Below are positions 53,945-62,005 of a DNA stretch of 64,000 nt, piece after piece. The first letter of the stretch is position 1. Every line of letters begins with the position of its first letter. The notes under the pieces were generated by a model. It saw only the letters and a list, made by a program, of their open reading frames with translations, did not search any database and had not been told where the DNA came from. This DNA is from Syntrophotalea carbinolica DSM 2380. GTDB lineage: Bacteria > Desulfobacterota > Desulfuromonadia > Desulfuromonadales > Syntrophotaleaceae. The stretch covers positions 2,884,001 through 2,948,000 of the forward strand of contig NC_007498.2 in assembly GCF_000012885.1 (NCBI RefSeq), given 5' to 3'. The position numbers were made by a program, and so were the translations under genes.

Positions 53945-55036
53945 TTGACCAATCCCGAAACTCTGCTTAGCCTTGAAGAACGCATTCGAGAACTCGAAAT
54001 CGAAAACAAATCCCTCGCTGAAACCTGTCACAACCTTGCAACCAGCCAGAAGAAACTCGAAGAACTCGTCGCGGCTTCGACAAAAAAACAACTGGCCATG
54101 GAAATGCAAAGCATGGAACTGGAGCAGATTTTTTCGTCCTCTTCCGACCCGATCTGGGTCGTACGCCAGGACGGAACCATCGTGCGTGCCAACAGCGCCA
54201 TGCTCCGACTTCTCAACAGGACTCACGATGCCGTGGTAGGACATGCCTGCCATGATGTATTCGATTTCTGCTCCAGGGACAGTGCCCGCTGCCCTCTGAC
54301 CCAGGCCCATCTTCCCCAATCGTTTCATGAATGGGATATCGAGTGCCCCAACGCCAAGGGCGAATCCGATTTCTATATGGTCTCCACTGCGTCCCTGGTA
54401 ACCCTCGATGGCTCGCCCGGCATCGTCGGACATTTTCGGGACATCACCATACGCAAGCGCGCGGAAGCGGCCTTGGAGCAAGCCAATACCGCCCTCTCCC
54501 ATCTGGCGCGTGTCGACGCCCTGACCCAGATCCCCAATCGACGGGCATTCGATGAGGCACTGCAGGCGGAATGGGGGCGTTTGGCCCGCGAAGAAGGTCC
54601 GTTGTCGCTGGTTCTGTGTGACATCGACTGTTTTAAAAAATATAACGATCACTACGGCCACCAGGCTGGCGACAAAGTTCTTCGTCGGGTTGCCGAGGCA
54701 CTGGCGGATTGCGCCCGGCGCCCCGCCGATCTTGCATCCCGCTACGGCGGCGAAGAGTTTGCCCTGCTGCTTCCCCAGACCCCCCTGGAAGGCGCTTTGA
54801 GCGTTGCTGAAAAAGCACGCCAGGCCGTAGAGGATCTGGCCTTGCAACACCCCACCTCCAGCGTAAAACCGATCCTTACCCTCAGTCTGGGAGTCGCCTC
54901 AGTCATCCCCTCGCTGCATATAGCCCCAACGACCCTTATCGAATCCGCCGACAAGGCTCTCTACCAAGCCAAAAACGCCGACCGCAATCGGGTAGTGCCC
55001 GCGGTATGCAGCTCCCCAACCAGCCTTAACCTCTGA
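53945..55036 (+). CDS. PAS-GGDEF diguanylate cyclase
   Basis: A 363-residue soluble protein. An N-terminal coiled coil (about residues 5-50) precedes a PAS domain (about 60-170, WVVRQDGTIVRANSAM and GHFRDITIRKRAE), then the GGDEF domain with RYGGEEFALL, intact for making c-di-GMP. The inhibitory site RPAD lies five residues before GGEEF, so product feedback is likely. The start is taken as TTG 53945, because GGAGG lies 6 bases ahead; a GTG at 53933 is possible. No transmembrane segment is seen. Confidence 0.88.
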   Translation: MTNPETLLSLEERIRELEIENKSLAETCHNLATSQKKLEELVAASTKKQLAMEMQSMELEQIFSSSSDPIWVVRQDGTIVRANSAMLRLLNRTHDAVVGHACHDVFDFCSRDSARCPLTQAHLPQSFHEWDIECPNAKGESDFYMVSTASLVTLDGSPGIVGHFRDITIRKRAEAALEQANTALSHLARVDALTQIPNRRAFDEALQAEWGRLAREEGPLSLVLCDIDCFKKYNDHYGHQAGDKVLRRVAEALADCARRPADLASRYGGEEFALLLPQTPLEGALSVAEKARQAVEDLALQHPTSSVKPILTLSLGVASVIPSLHIAPTTLIESADKALYQAKNADRNRVVPAVCSSPTSLNL

Positions 55037-55500
55037 CCAGAGCTCATGGCCATCACCAAAAAACCCAACGCAAATATGCTCTGGATGTCGCGGGGAATCA
55101 GCCGGGTTATTCCTCCATCACCATAAAGATATTCCACCGAACAACTCAAATACAGGGAACAAGCATTTCTCCCGAAGTACCTCACTGTCATGGGCATACG
55201 CTTTATCGGGCAGGATCCGTTGCCGCTCTTCTCTGCAAAGAAACGACTTCACCAGCGTTGCCTGAAGCTCCCTTGAAACACCATGCAGGCGTTGTTCATG
55301 TAAATAAAATCATCCGATACGACTTCGGTTCCCCAAAAAGCATGTCACTAAACTACAAGTGCTACCATTCCCGGTAAGGAAGGTGGGGTTGGGATTGTAC
55401 ACAATTTTGGTTGCTTATCTTTTTCAACTTTAGTATTCTGAAAAAAATAAAAGAACCTTTTAAATATTTGGCTATTTGAAGAAAATAGATCGAGGTCACT
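55037..55500. other. 464-base gap with a possible gene relic
   Basis: On the minus strand 55118-55306 is open without a start codon. It encodes ILPDKAYAHDSEVLREKC, loosely like transposase fragments with a DKAY motif. A promoter-like pair lies at 55411-55439 before the GntR gene. The match to transposase is weak. Confidence 0.35.
55411..55439 (+). promoter_or_regulatory. Candidate promoter of the GntR-family gene
   Basis: TTGCTT at 55411-55416, 17 bases, then TATTCT at 55434-55439. It lies about 60 bases before the start codon. Fair but not perfect consensus. Confidence 0.45.
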
Positions 55501-56232
55501 ATGTTCCGTTCAGCAAGTCATGACAAAATGTCAACCCACATTATCCGTCAGGTGAGAGAAGCGATACTAAAGGGCCAGTTGCAACCCGGGCAATGCCTGC
55601 CGCCTGAAAAGGACCTGATTACACAATTCGGGGTAAGCAAGCACACCCTGCGCGAAGCGCTCCGCAGCCTGGAGGCCATGGGTTTCATTGAAATCAAACG
55701 AGGCGCCGGCGGCGGACCGGTGGTCAGCGAGGTCGATATGGAAACGACCCGCGACTCCATCGCCAATTTCCTTCATTTTCAGAATGTCTCTGTGAAGGAT
55801 CTCTCTGAAATCCGCAAGATTATCGAACCCTACCTGGCAAGGCTTGCGGCAGAACGTTTCAGCGCCCAGGAAATCGAGAAACTGGAAGACATCGACCGCA
55901 AATGCCGGAAGATTTTTGAAAAGAAAAAGAATGTGGTTGGTGCCAAAGAAGAGGTCGACTTCCATGTTTTTCTGGCCCAGGCCAGCCGCAATCCGGTAAT
56001 GGTCATGATTCTCGATTTTGTCAACAGCATGCTGACGGATCTGAAAACCCATATCAAACCGGGCCAGGAATTTTCGCAGCATGTCCTTGACTCCCATGAA
56101 AAAATCTTCAATGCGATCAAGGCCGGAGATGCCGATGCGGCAGAAAAAGCCATGTTGGGCCATATCTGCGATGTCGAAAATGAGCTGGAGGCTATGCGGG
56201 ACAAAGAAGAGAAACAACCCAATCCCAAATAA
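55501..56232 (+). CDS. GntR/FadR (FCD) transcription regulator
   Basis: A 243-residue regulator. The GntR winged helix is at residues about 10-75 (GQCLPPEKDLITQFGVSKHT, REALRSLEAMGFIEIKRGAGGG). The FCD domain follows with the metal-binding pattern DFHVFLAQASRNPVM and SHEKIFNAIKAGD AEDAE-like helices. Such proteins sense organic acids and repress their catabolic genes. No target operon adjoins downstream, so its regulon is unknown. GAGGT precedes the ATG. A terminator follows. Confidence 0.9.
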   Translation: MFRSASHDKMSTHIIRQVREAILKGQLQPGQCLPPEKDLITQFGVSKHTLREALRSLEAMGFIEIKRGAGGGPVVSEVDMETTRDSIANFLHFQNVSVKDLSEIRKIIEPYLARLAAERFSAQEIEKLEDIDRKCRKIFEKKKNVVGAKEEVDFHVFLAQASRNPVMVMILDFVNSMLTDLKTHIKPGQEFSQHVLDSHEKIFNAIKAGDADAAEKAMLGHICDVENELEAMRDKEEKQPNPK

Positions 56233-56262
56233 GCAGTCTGACGATGTGAAAATCACCCTCAT

Positions 56263-56295
56263 AAAAAGGGCGGAGCCTTGGCTCCGCCCTTTTTA
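56263..56295 (+). terminator. Terminator after the GntR gene
   Basis: AAAAAGGGCGGAGC pairs with GCTCCGCCCTTTTT around a short CTTG loop. A-run and T-run make it usable on both strands. Confidence 0.9.
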
Positions 56296-56429
56296 TGTCT
56301 CTATATCGTACTTCTTGCCTTCCTCAGGTCGGATATGGCCCCGTCATATAAGAGACAGCATGTCCGTCATTATTCTCCCCTCAGAGAAACATGGGTATAA
56401 CCTTCCCCCGAGATTGTGAACAGTCCGAA

Positions 56430-57073
56430 AAGCTGCCACAACAACACCAGAAGGACTGGCATGGCTTCCTCGATCAGAACCAGTACCTTTTTTCTGGCTA
56501 TGGGGTCGTGTTGTCGTCCTCGTCCCCCCAGATGTCGTGGGCTTTTTTTTTGAGAACCAGCAAGGCTGCAGCCTCAGCCAGGACCCTGTCTTTGCGCCGA
56601 ATCTCCTTCTCTAGTTCATGGATTCGTTTTCGCTCGTTGCGCTTGGCTGGCGATGGCTCAAGCCCGACCAGCATCTGATCGAGCCATTGCTGCAAATGGG
56701 CTTCATGCAGACCTCGGCTGAGCAAGAAAGGGCCAAGGTCTTCTTCATAAAGCGAGGCAGCTTCTAGAACGGCTGCCAACTTTTCTTCGGGAGTCCAATC
56801 TTGCGGACGCTTCATGACCGATATCCTCTGCATCGACTTGGAGAAGGAGGGTGGATCCGGTTGCTCAGCAACATCCACCGTATCAGTTTCGCTCATCCAT
56901 CGATAGAGTGTACTGCGCGATACCCCGTTTTCCTTGGCAATCGACATGGGGCCAAGGCTATCGGGGTCTGCCAGCTTCCTGATCATCAGGGCTCTGAATG
57001 ACTTGGAATACATGCGCCTCCTGACTGCCTTCGATCTTTTGGAGTTCAGTTAGAGGCGACAGTTATGCTGACA
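56430..57073 (-). mobile_element. Truncated IS3-type element
   Basis: Its right end (57073) begins TGTCAGCATAACTGTCGCC on the minus strand, a plausible inverted repeat. orfA is complete. orfB starts in another frame just past orfA (IARKKVLVLIEEAMP) and then loses resemblance near 56440, so the rest is deleted. The left limit is approximate. Confidence 0.6.
56498..57013 (-). CDS. IS3-type transposase orfA
   Basis: A 171-residue protein: a helix-turn-helix (GPMSIAKENGVSRSTLYRWM, residues 21-40), a linker, and a C-terminal leucine-zipper-like region (ERKRIHELEKEIRRKDRVLA) ending DIWGDEDDNTTP. In intact elements a frameshift near this end joins orfA to orfB, which is missing here. The protein therefore cannot catalyse transposition by itself but might bind its own ends. 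Confidence 0.8.
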   Translation of the reverse strand: MYSKSFRALMIRKLADPDSLGPMSIAKENGVSRSTLYRWMSETDTVDVAEQPDPPSFSKSMQRISVMKRPQDWTPEEKLAAVLEAASLYEEDLGPFLLSRGLHEAHLQQWLDQMLVGLEPSPAKRNERKRIHELEKEIRRKDRVLAEAAALLVLKKKAHDIWGDEDDNTTP

Positions 57074-57255
57074 CAGGGGGCGACCGGTTTGGCGGAATGT
57101 GTCACCAAAGCCCTGTAGTCCCCCCGTCCAACAATAGTTTTTCCCTCTTCCGGGAAAAACTCCTGCAAGCATTTCAGACAAATTCCGTGGCTTTCACCTT
57201 TAGAGGCATTAACCCACCCCAACCGTCTCTTGCACCAACTGCAAATGATAATCAC
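57046..57255 (-). pseudogene. Small zinc-finger gene disrupted by the IS remnant
   Basis: GTG-started, 69 residues. The first 40 (MIIICSWCKRRLG and GICLKCLQEFF, two CxxC knuckles) look like a conserved small zinc-finger protein. The tail (about VSITVASN) and the stop codon come from the IS end at 57073. So the original C-terminus is probably lost. Its role is unknown, and it may still fold. Confidence 0.55.
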
Positions 57256-57358
57256 GGAAACCCCGATCTTTTAGTCCTAGTGGTTTCTGATGGTGTTTCG
57301 CCGCATGAGGCTGCGACTTACTGTTACTCCGGTTGTAAAGATGCAGCTTGCACCGTTC

Positions 57359-59155
57359 CTACCGGCCTTCCGAAAGCTCGTCCCAGATTTCCTTAATGGT
57401 GTGTTTCACCACCCGCTTCTTGTCCGTATAGGTGGTGTGAAGATATTTATGCGACCGCTCGGACGAGTAGGGTTCGCCGAAATAGCTGTCGTACATCTCT
57501 TTCACCAAAGGATTGCGGTGGGACTGGCGCAGTTCGCTGCCAGCGTCGATGTCGTAGATGGCCTTCTGACGCGCCGTGAGGAATTCTCGGTAGTTGCGCT
57601 TGTGCTTGGGCTGACCTCCGCCTCCCATACAGCCGCCGGGGCAGGCCATGACCTCGATGAAATGGTACTCCTTCTCGCCGCTGCGCACGCGTTCCAACAA
57701 CTCCCTTGCGGACTTCAGACTGTTGGCAATGGCCACGTTCACAGTACCCAGCTCGCCCAGATCCACGCTGGCTTCACGGATGCCCTCCAGGCCGCGCACA
57801 GCTTTCAGGTCCACGCCGGGGATTTCCTCGCCCGTGACGATGTAGTGCACGGTGCGCACGGCCGCCTCCATCACACCACCGGTGGAGCCGAAGATCTCGG
57901 CCGCGCCCGTGGCCACGCCCATCCAGGGATTGTCGAAATTCCCCTCCTCCAGATCGGGCAACCAGATGCCTTCCCGTTTCAGCAGCGAGCCAAGCTCGCG
58001 GGTGGTGAGCACCACATCCACCTCAGGACGGTCTCCGATAGTGAATTCAGGACGCTTAGCCTCTTCCTTCTTGGCCGTGCAGGGCATGATGGAGATGACG
58101 CGCATCTTGGCCGGATCAATTGCCATCTTCTCGGCCAGATAGGTCTTGGCGATGGCGCCCAGACACTGCTGAGGCGACTTGGTGGTGGAGAGATTGCAGA
58201 TCATATCGGGATAGAATTTCTCCACGTAGTTGATCCAGCCGGGGGAGCATGATGTGAGTAGGGGCAGGGTGCCGCCCTCTTTCACGCGGTGAAGCAGTTC
58301 GCTGCCCTCTTCCATGATAACCACGTCGGCCGTGAAGTTTGTGTCCAGCACCACATCGGCCCCCATCTTGCGGAAGGCGGTGATCATCTGGCCCTCCACA
58401 TTGCTGCCGGGTTTCATGTTGAACTCCTCGCCCAGTGCCACGCGGGTGGCTGGAGCGAACTGAACCACGGTGAACATCTCGGGATCGTTGAGGTAGTCAA
58501 TCACCTCTTCGGTATCATCCCTTTCGGCCAGGGCTCCCACAGGACAGACCAGGGTGCACTGGCCGCAGCTCACGCAATCCGACGTGTTCAAAAGATCGCT
58601 GTCGCGCACGCCTATCTCGGAGTCGACGCCCTTGTTCGCATAGAACAGCACGTCCGTGCCCTGTACTTCGCGGCAGATAGTCACACATCGTCCACAGCGG
58701 ATGCACTTGGTCATGTCGCGGATCACCGACGGCGAGCTGATATCCTTGGTACGGCCCCCTGAAAAGTCGTACTTGAAGCGCGCCTCTTTCAGGCCCACAA
58801 ACTGGGCCACGTCCTGCAGTTCACAGTCGCCGTGGCGCACGCATGTGGCACAGTCCTCTTCATGATCGGTGAGCAGCAGATTCACCTGAAGACGCTGCTG
58901 CTCGCGCACCTTGCGACTACGAGTCTGCACCTCAATACCCTCCTCCATAGGCGTATTGCACGAGGTCACGATCTGGGTGAAGTCATCCCCCTTGCGCTTG
59001 ATCTCCACCAGACAGACGCGGCAGGTGCCGGGCGTGTGGTCGAGATTCTCCAGCTCGCAAAGGGTGGGAATAAACATATCGTAACGTCTCGCGGTCTGGA
59101 GAATGGTCTCGTCTGCCCCAAATTCCACGAGTTTTCCGTTGATGGTTCCTTGCAT
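57359..59155 (-). CDS. hydA: [FeFe] hydrogenase catalytic subunit
   Basis: A 598-residue cytoplasmic enzyme making or oxidising H2. N-terminal [2Fe-2S] (Cys33, 45, 48, 66), a His98-Cys102-Cys105-Cys111 cluster, two [4Fe-4S] clusters (Cys151-161 and Cys194-204), then H-cluster motifs TSCSPGW (301-307), MPCTAKK (357-363) and EVMACPGGCMGG (501-512), and a C-terminal small-subunit-like tail. In most hydrogenases the first motif is TSCCP, where the second Cys relays protons; here it is Ser304. AGGAG precedes the ATG. The partner is the GltD-like gene upstream, consistent with the GltD-linked (A2-like) group. Confidence 0.95.
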   Translation of the reverse strand: MQGTINGKLVEFGADETILQTARRYDMFIPTLCELENLDHTPGTCRVCLVEIKRKGDDFTQIVTSCNTPMEEGIEVQTRSRKVREQQRLQVNLLLTDHEEDCATCVRHGDCELQDVAQFVGLKEARFKYDFSGGRTKDISSPSVIRDMTKCIRCGRCVTICREVQGTDVLFYANKGVDSEIGVRDSDLLNTSDCVSCGQCTLVCPVGALAERDDTEEVIDYLNDPEMFTVVQFAPATRVALGEEFNMKPGSNVEGQMITAFRKMGADVVLDTNFTADVVIMEEGSELLHRVKEGGTLPLLTSCSPGWINYVEKFYPDMICNLSTTKSPQQCLGAIAKTYLAEKMAIDPAKMRVISIMPCTAKKEEAKRPEFTIGDRPEVDVVLTTRELGSLLKREGIWLPDLEEGNFDNPWMGVATGAAEIFGSTGGVMEAAVRTVHYIVTGEEIPGVDLKAVRGLEGIREASVDLGELGTVNVAIANSLKSARELLERVRSGEKEYHFIEVMACPGGCMGGGGQPKHKRNYREFLTARQKAIYDIDAGSELRQSHRNPLVKEMYDSYFGEPYSSERSHKYLHTTYTDKKRVVKHTIKEIWDELSEGR

Positions 59156-59273
59156 TGCAATCTCCTAAAAGATTTGTCAACGCTGAATAGCGCATGCAAT
59201 CTTAACTGAAAACACTCATTGTTTTCTAATGGGTATAACGGTATCGCTGTCGTCTTTTATGTTGCCAAAGCCA

Positions 59274-61265
59274 TTAATGATCCGTTATCACAGAATAAAT
59301 CCGATAACATCGCAGACACCGATCCGCCTCGCGAAACGCCTCGTCCTCGGTGATGACCTTCTCAACCTCCTCGAAGATCTCTTTCCGCTTCTCGGGCTCC
59401 AGTTCCTCAATGCGCACCCGGTACTGATGCTTCACGGGCTGAATCACGTCGTCGTCGGCATGCTTACGGACACATTTAACGAACTGGCTCATGCGGCTAT
59501 CCGAATCGAACTGGGGGCGGCCGTAAGTCAAGTACTCGTCTATGGATCGGGCCGCCATCTCGCCCTGGGCCATGGCCTGGATCAGGGTGGCTGGCCCCAG
59601 CACGCAATCACCGCCCGCGAACACACCCTTGCGGGTGGTGGCCAGATGGTCGTCGGTCTTCAGGCATTCCCAACGATCGAGCTCCATCCCGTCATCCTCG
59701 CCGAGGAAGGAGGTATCCACTTCCTGGCCGATGGCGACCACCGCGTTGTCGGTATCGATGATGAATTCCGATCCCGGCTTGGGAGTCACACCCCGGCGTC
59801 CGCTGGAGTCCACCTCGCCCAGCTCCATCTCAACGAATTCAATGCCGGTGACCTGTCCCTTTTCAGAAATCACCCGAACCGGCTGACTGAGGAAATGGAA
59901 GCGAATACCCTCTTCCTTGGCCGCGTGGATCTCTTCCACATCGGCGGGCATCTGCTCTTCGGCGCGACGGTAGGCCACATGCACCTCTTCCACGCCCATG
60001 CGCAGGGCGGAGCGAGCGCAGTCCATGGCCACATTGCCACCGCCCATCACCAGCAGCTTCTTGCCCAGCTTCAGCGGGAATTCGGTCTGCTCTTCATTGA
60101 GGACAAACTGATTGATATAGAGTAAGAACTTGACGCCGCTGATATAGCCTTCCAGAGAATCGTCTTCACCGGCCACTTTCAACTTCTTGCCCTTGTGGGC
60201 GCCCACGCCGATGAAGACCGACTTGTACCCCTGCTTGATCAGATCGTCGAGGGAAAAATCCTTACCCATCTTCTTGCCATAATGGATATGTCCGCCAAGC
60301 GACTCGATGATGCTGACCTCTTTGTTGAGAATCTCCTCCTTGGGCAAGCGGTACTTGGGAATGCCCACACCCGCCATGCCGCCGGGTTCTGTGAGGGACT
60401 CGTACACGTCCACGGGATAGCCCTTGAGCAGCAGATGGTAGGCCGCAGAGATGCCGGCCGGGCCCGCGCCGATGACGGCCACTTTCAGATCGTCGCCCTT
60501 TTTTTCATGGATGAGGTCCTCGTTGAACCACTGATCCTTGATGTAGCGCTCCTTGTCGGCCACGAAGCGCTTGAGCACCTTGATACCCACGGGCTCGTCC
60601 ACGCGACTGCGGCGGCAGGCGGCCTCGCAGAAGCGCACACACACGCGGCCGCAGGTGGCGGCCATGGGGTATTTCTTCAGAATCACGCCGATTGAACGGT
60701 CGAATTTACTGTCTTTCACATACTCGATGTAGCGAGGGATATCTACCCGGGAGGGGCACTGCTCGATGCATGGGGCGGTCACATATTCGGTGTAGGCCTG
60801 CCTTCCGGTCTCATCGTACCGGCCGATATTGACCTCGAATTCATCCCGAAAATGCCGGAGCATGGCGATAAGGGGATCGGTGGCGGTCTGCCCCAGGCCG
60901 CACATGGAAGTGGACTTGATATGTTCGGCCAGAGTCAGAATCTCATCCACGGCATCAGCTCCAAGCTCGCCCTTGCTGAGCGCTTCCAGCTTTGAGGTGA
61001 GCACCTCGGTGCCCACACGGCAGGGCGTACACTTGCCGCAGGACTCCCTGGCTGCAGTGGCGACATACTGATGTGCGGCGTCAAGAATGCTGGTCTCCTT
61101 GTCGAAGACAAAAAAACCGTTGGCACCCAGGAACGCTTTCACCGGATTTCCGGGATCGAATTCATCCATCTGATCGAACTCTTTCAGCTCTTCTATCTCG
61201 AAAAACCGCTTGTCCCGGTTGTCGGCGATCTCTTCATTCCATACTCCGTAGAGTATCCTTGCCAT
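59274..61265 (-). CDS. GltD-like NAD(P)H flavoprotein with NuoF-type Fe-S domain
   Basis: A 663-residue protein. Residues 1-145 hold the NuoF-type [4Fe-4S] domain (SCGKCTPCR with Cys76, 79, 82, and Cys122). Residues 160-660 are like the glutamate synthase small subunit: Cys166, 170, then CGRVC and FCEAAC (205-217), the FAD site VIGAGPAGISAAYH at about 264, and the NAD(P)H site VMGGGNVAMDCARSA. It should pass electrons between NAD(P)H and the hydrogenase. GAGGAG precedes the ATG. It resembles SfrB of Geobacter. Followed 118 bases later by hydA. Confidence 0.92.
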   Translation of the reverse strand: MARILYGVWNEEIADNRDKRFFEIEELKEFDQMDEFDPGNPVKAFLGANGFFVFDKETSILDAAHQYVATAARESCGKCTPCRVGTEVLTSKLEALSKGELGADAVDEILTLAEHIKSTSMCGLGQTATDPLIAMLRHFRDEFEVNIGRYDETGRQAYTEYVTAPCIEQCPSRVDIPRYIEYVKDSKFDRSIGVILKKYPMAATCGRVCVRFCEAACRRSRVDEPVGIKVLKRFVADKERYIKDQWFNEDLIHEKKGDDLKVAVIGAGPAGISAAYHLLLKGYPVDVYESLTEPGGMAGVGIPKYRLPKEEILNKEVSIIESLGGHIHYGKKMGKDFSLDDLIKQGYKSVFIGVGAHKGKKLKVAGEDDSLEGYISGVKFLLYINQFVLNEEQTEFPLKLGKKLLVMGGGNVAMDCARSALRMGVEEVHVAYRRAEEQMPADVEEIHAAKEEGIRFHFLSQPVRVISEKGQVTGIEFVEMELGEVDSSGRRGVTPKPGSEFIIDTDNAVVAIGQEVDTSFLGEDDGMELDRWECLKTDDHLATTRKGVFAGGDCVLGPATLIQAMAQGEMAARSIDEYLTYGRPQFDSDSRMSQFVKCVRKHADDDVIQPVKHQYRVRIEELEPEKRKEIFEEVEKVITEDEAFREADRCLRCYRIYSVITDH

Positions 61266-61445
61266 GCTTATCTCCTCTATTTGACTTTTACCGGGAACTT
61301 CTATACTTAGATCTTCCCGTATAAGACTCTACATAGTGCCGAACTCTTTCTGCGCCAAGTTACCGATGAGTGATCTTGCCGTTGCTGGAACAGTTCAGAA
61401 ATCTGCTGCGTTTAGCAGAATCTCAAACATTTAAAACCTCTTTGT

Positions 61446-61916
61446 TCACGGTTTACTTACCGAATGCCTGCACCACAGAGGCCCTCTAATATCTGGGACC
61501 CCACCTCCCACGGGAGTACCGACAAGTTTCAGCGAAGCTGCACTGACCGCATGAACAATCAAACTAATGGTGCCTTCTGTAGGATCGGCGTCATCAATGG
61601 TAAGGGGGACACCGTCGCCGTCCTCTTCGGCACCGATGATGACAAACTGCCCCGGCTGACGAACCTTGGCAATCCACGGGGCGCGAATAACCATACGGTG
61701 GACATCCGGCGCCAGAATCTCGTTTTCCAAAATCTCAAACTTGTGAGTCAGATCAAAAACCTTATGCGCATTCAATAGAAAAGCTTTGCGCCACTCCCAG
61801 AGCTGTGTCTTTTCAACGTCATACTCCCGGCATATCTCTGCCACAGTACGACCGGCCAGGCTTTCCAGCACGATAATCGCCTTAGTTTGGGCATCTATGT
61901 CTTTAACAACATGCAT
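61446..61916 (-). pseudogene. Transposase-like HTH fused to a truncated FNR-type flavoprotein
   Basis: About 156 residues. The N-terminal 55 (DAQTKAIIVLESLAGRTVAE, CREYDVEKTQLWEWRKAF) are an IS3-orfA-like helix-turn-helix. Then FEILENEILAPDVHRMVI and PGQFVIIG, GVPLTIDDAD follow, the FAD-binding half of a ferredoxin-NADP-reductase/SudB/NfnA-like protein. It stops after DIRGPL, before the NAD-binding half, with an unrelated tail CRHSVSKP. It looks like a recombination product next to the hydrogenase genes. Whether it is expressed is unknown. The start at 61916 follows GGGGGA. Confidence 0.6.
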
Positions 61917-62005
61917 CGTCATCCCCCAGGCTCTGGCAAAACAGCTGCGGGCGGCCCGGCCTTGTGATGCCGAGCCGCCAGACTCTTCATTACTTAAGAG
62001 ACCTA

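Noticed and set aside
55361-55385. FadR-type operator (TACC and GGTA arms) upstream of the GntR gene
   Set aside because: The arms are only four bases each and in the opposite orientation to the usual TGGT-ACCA arrangement.
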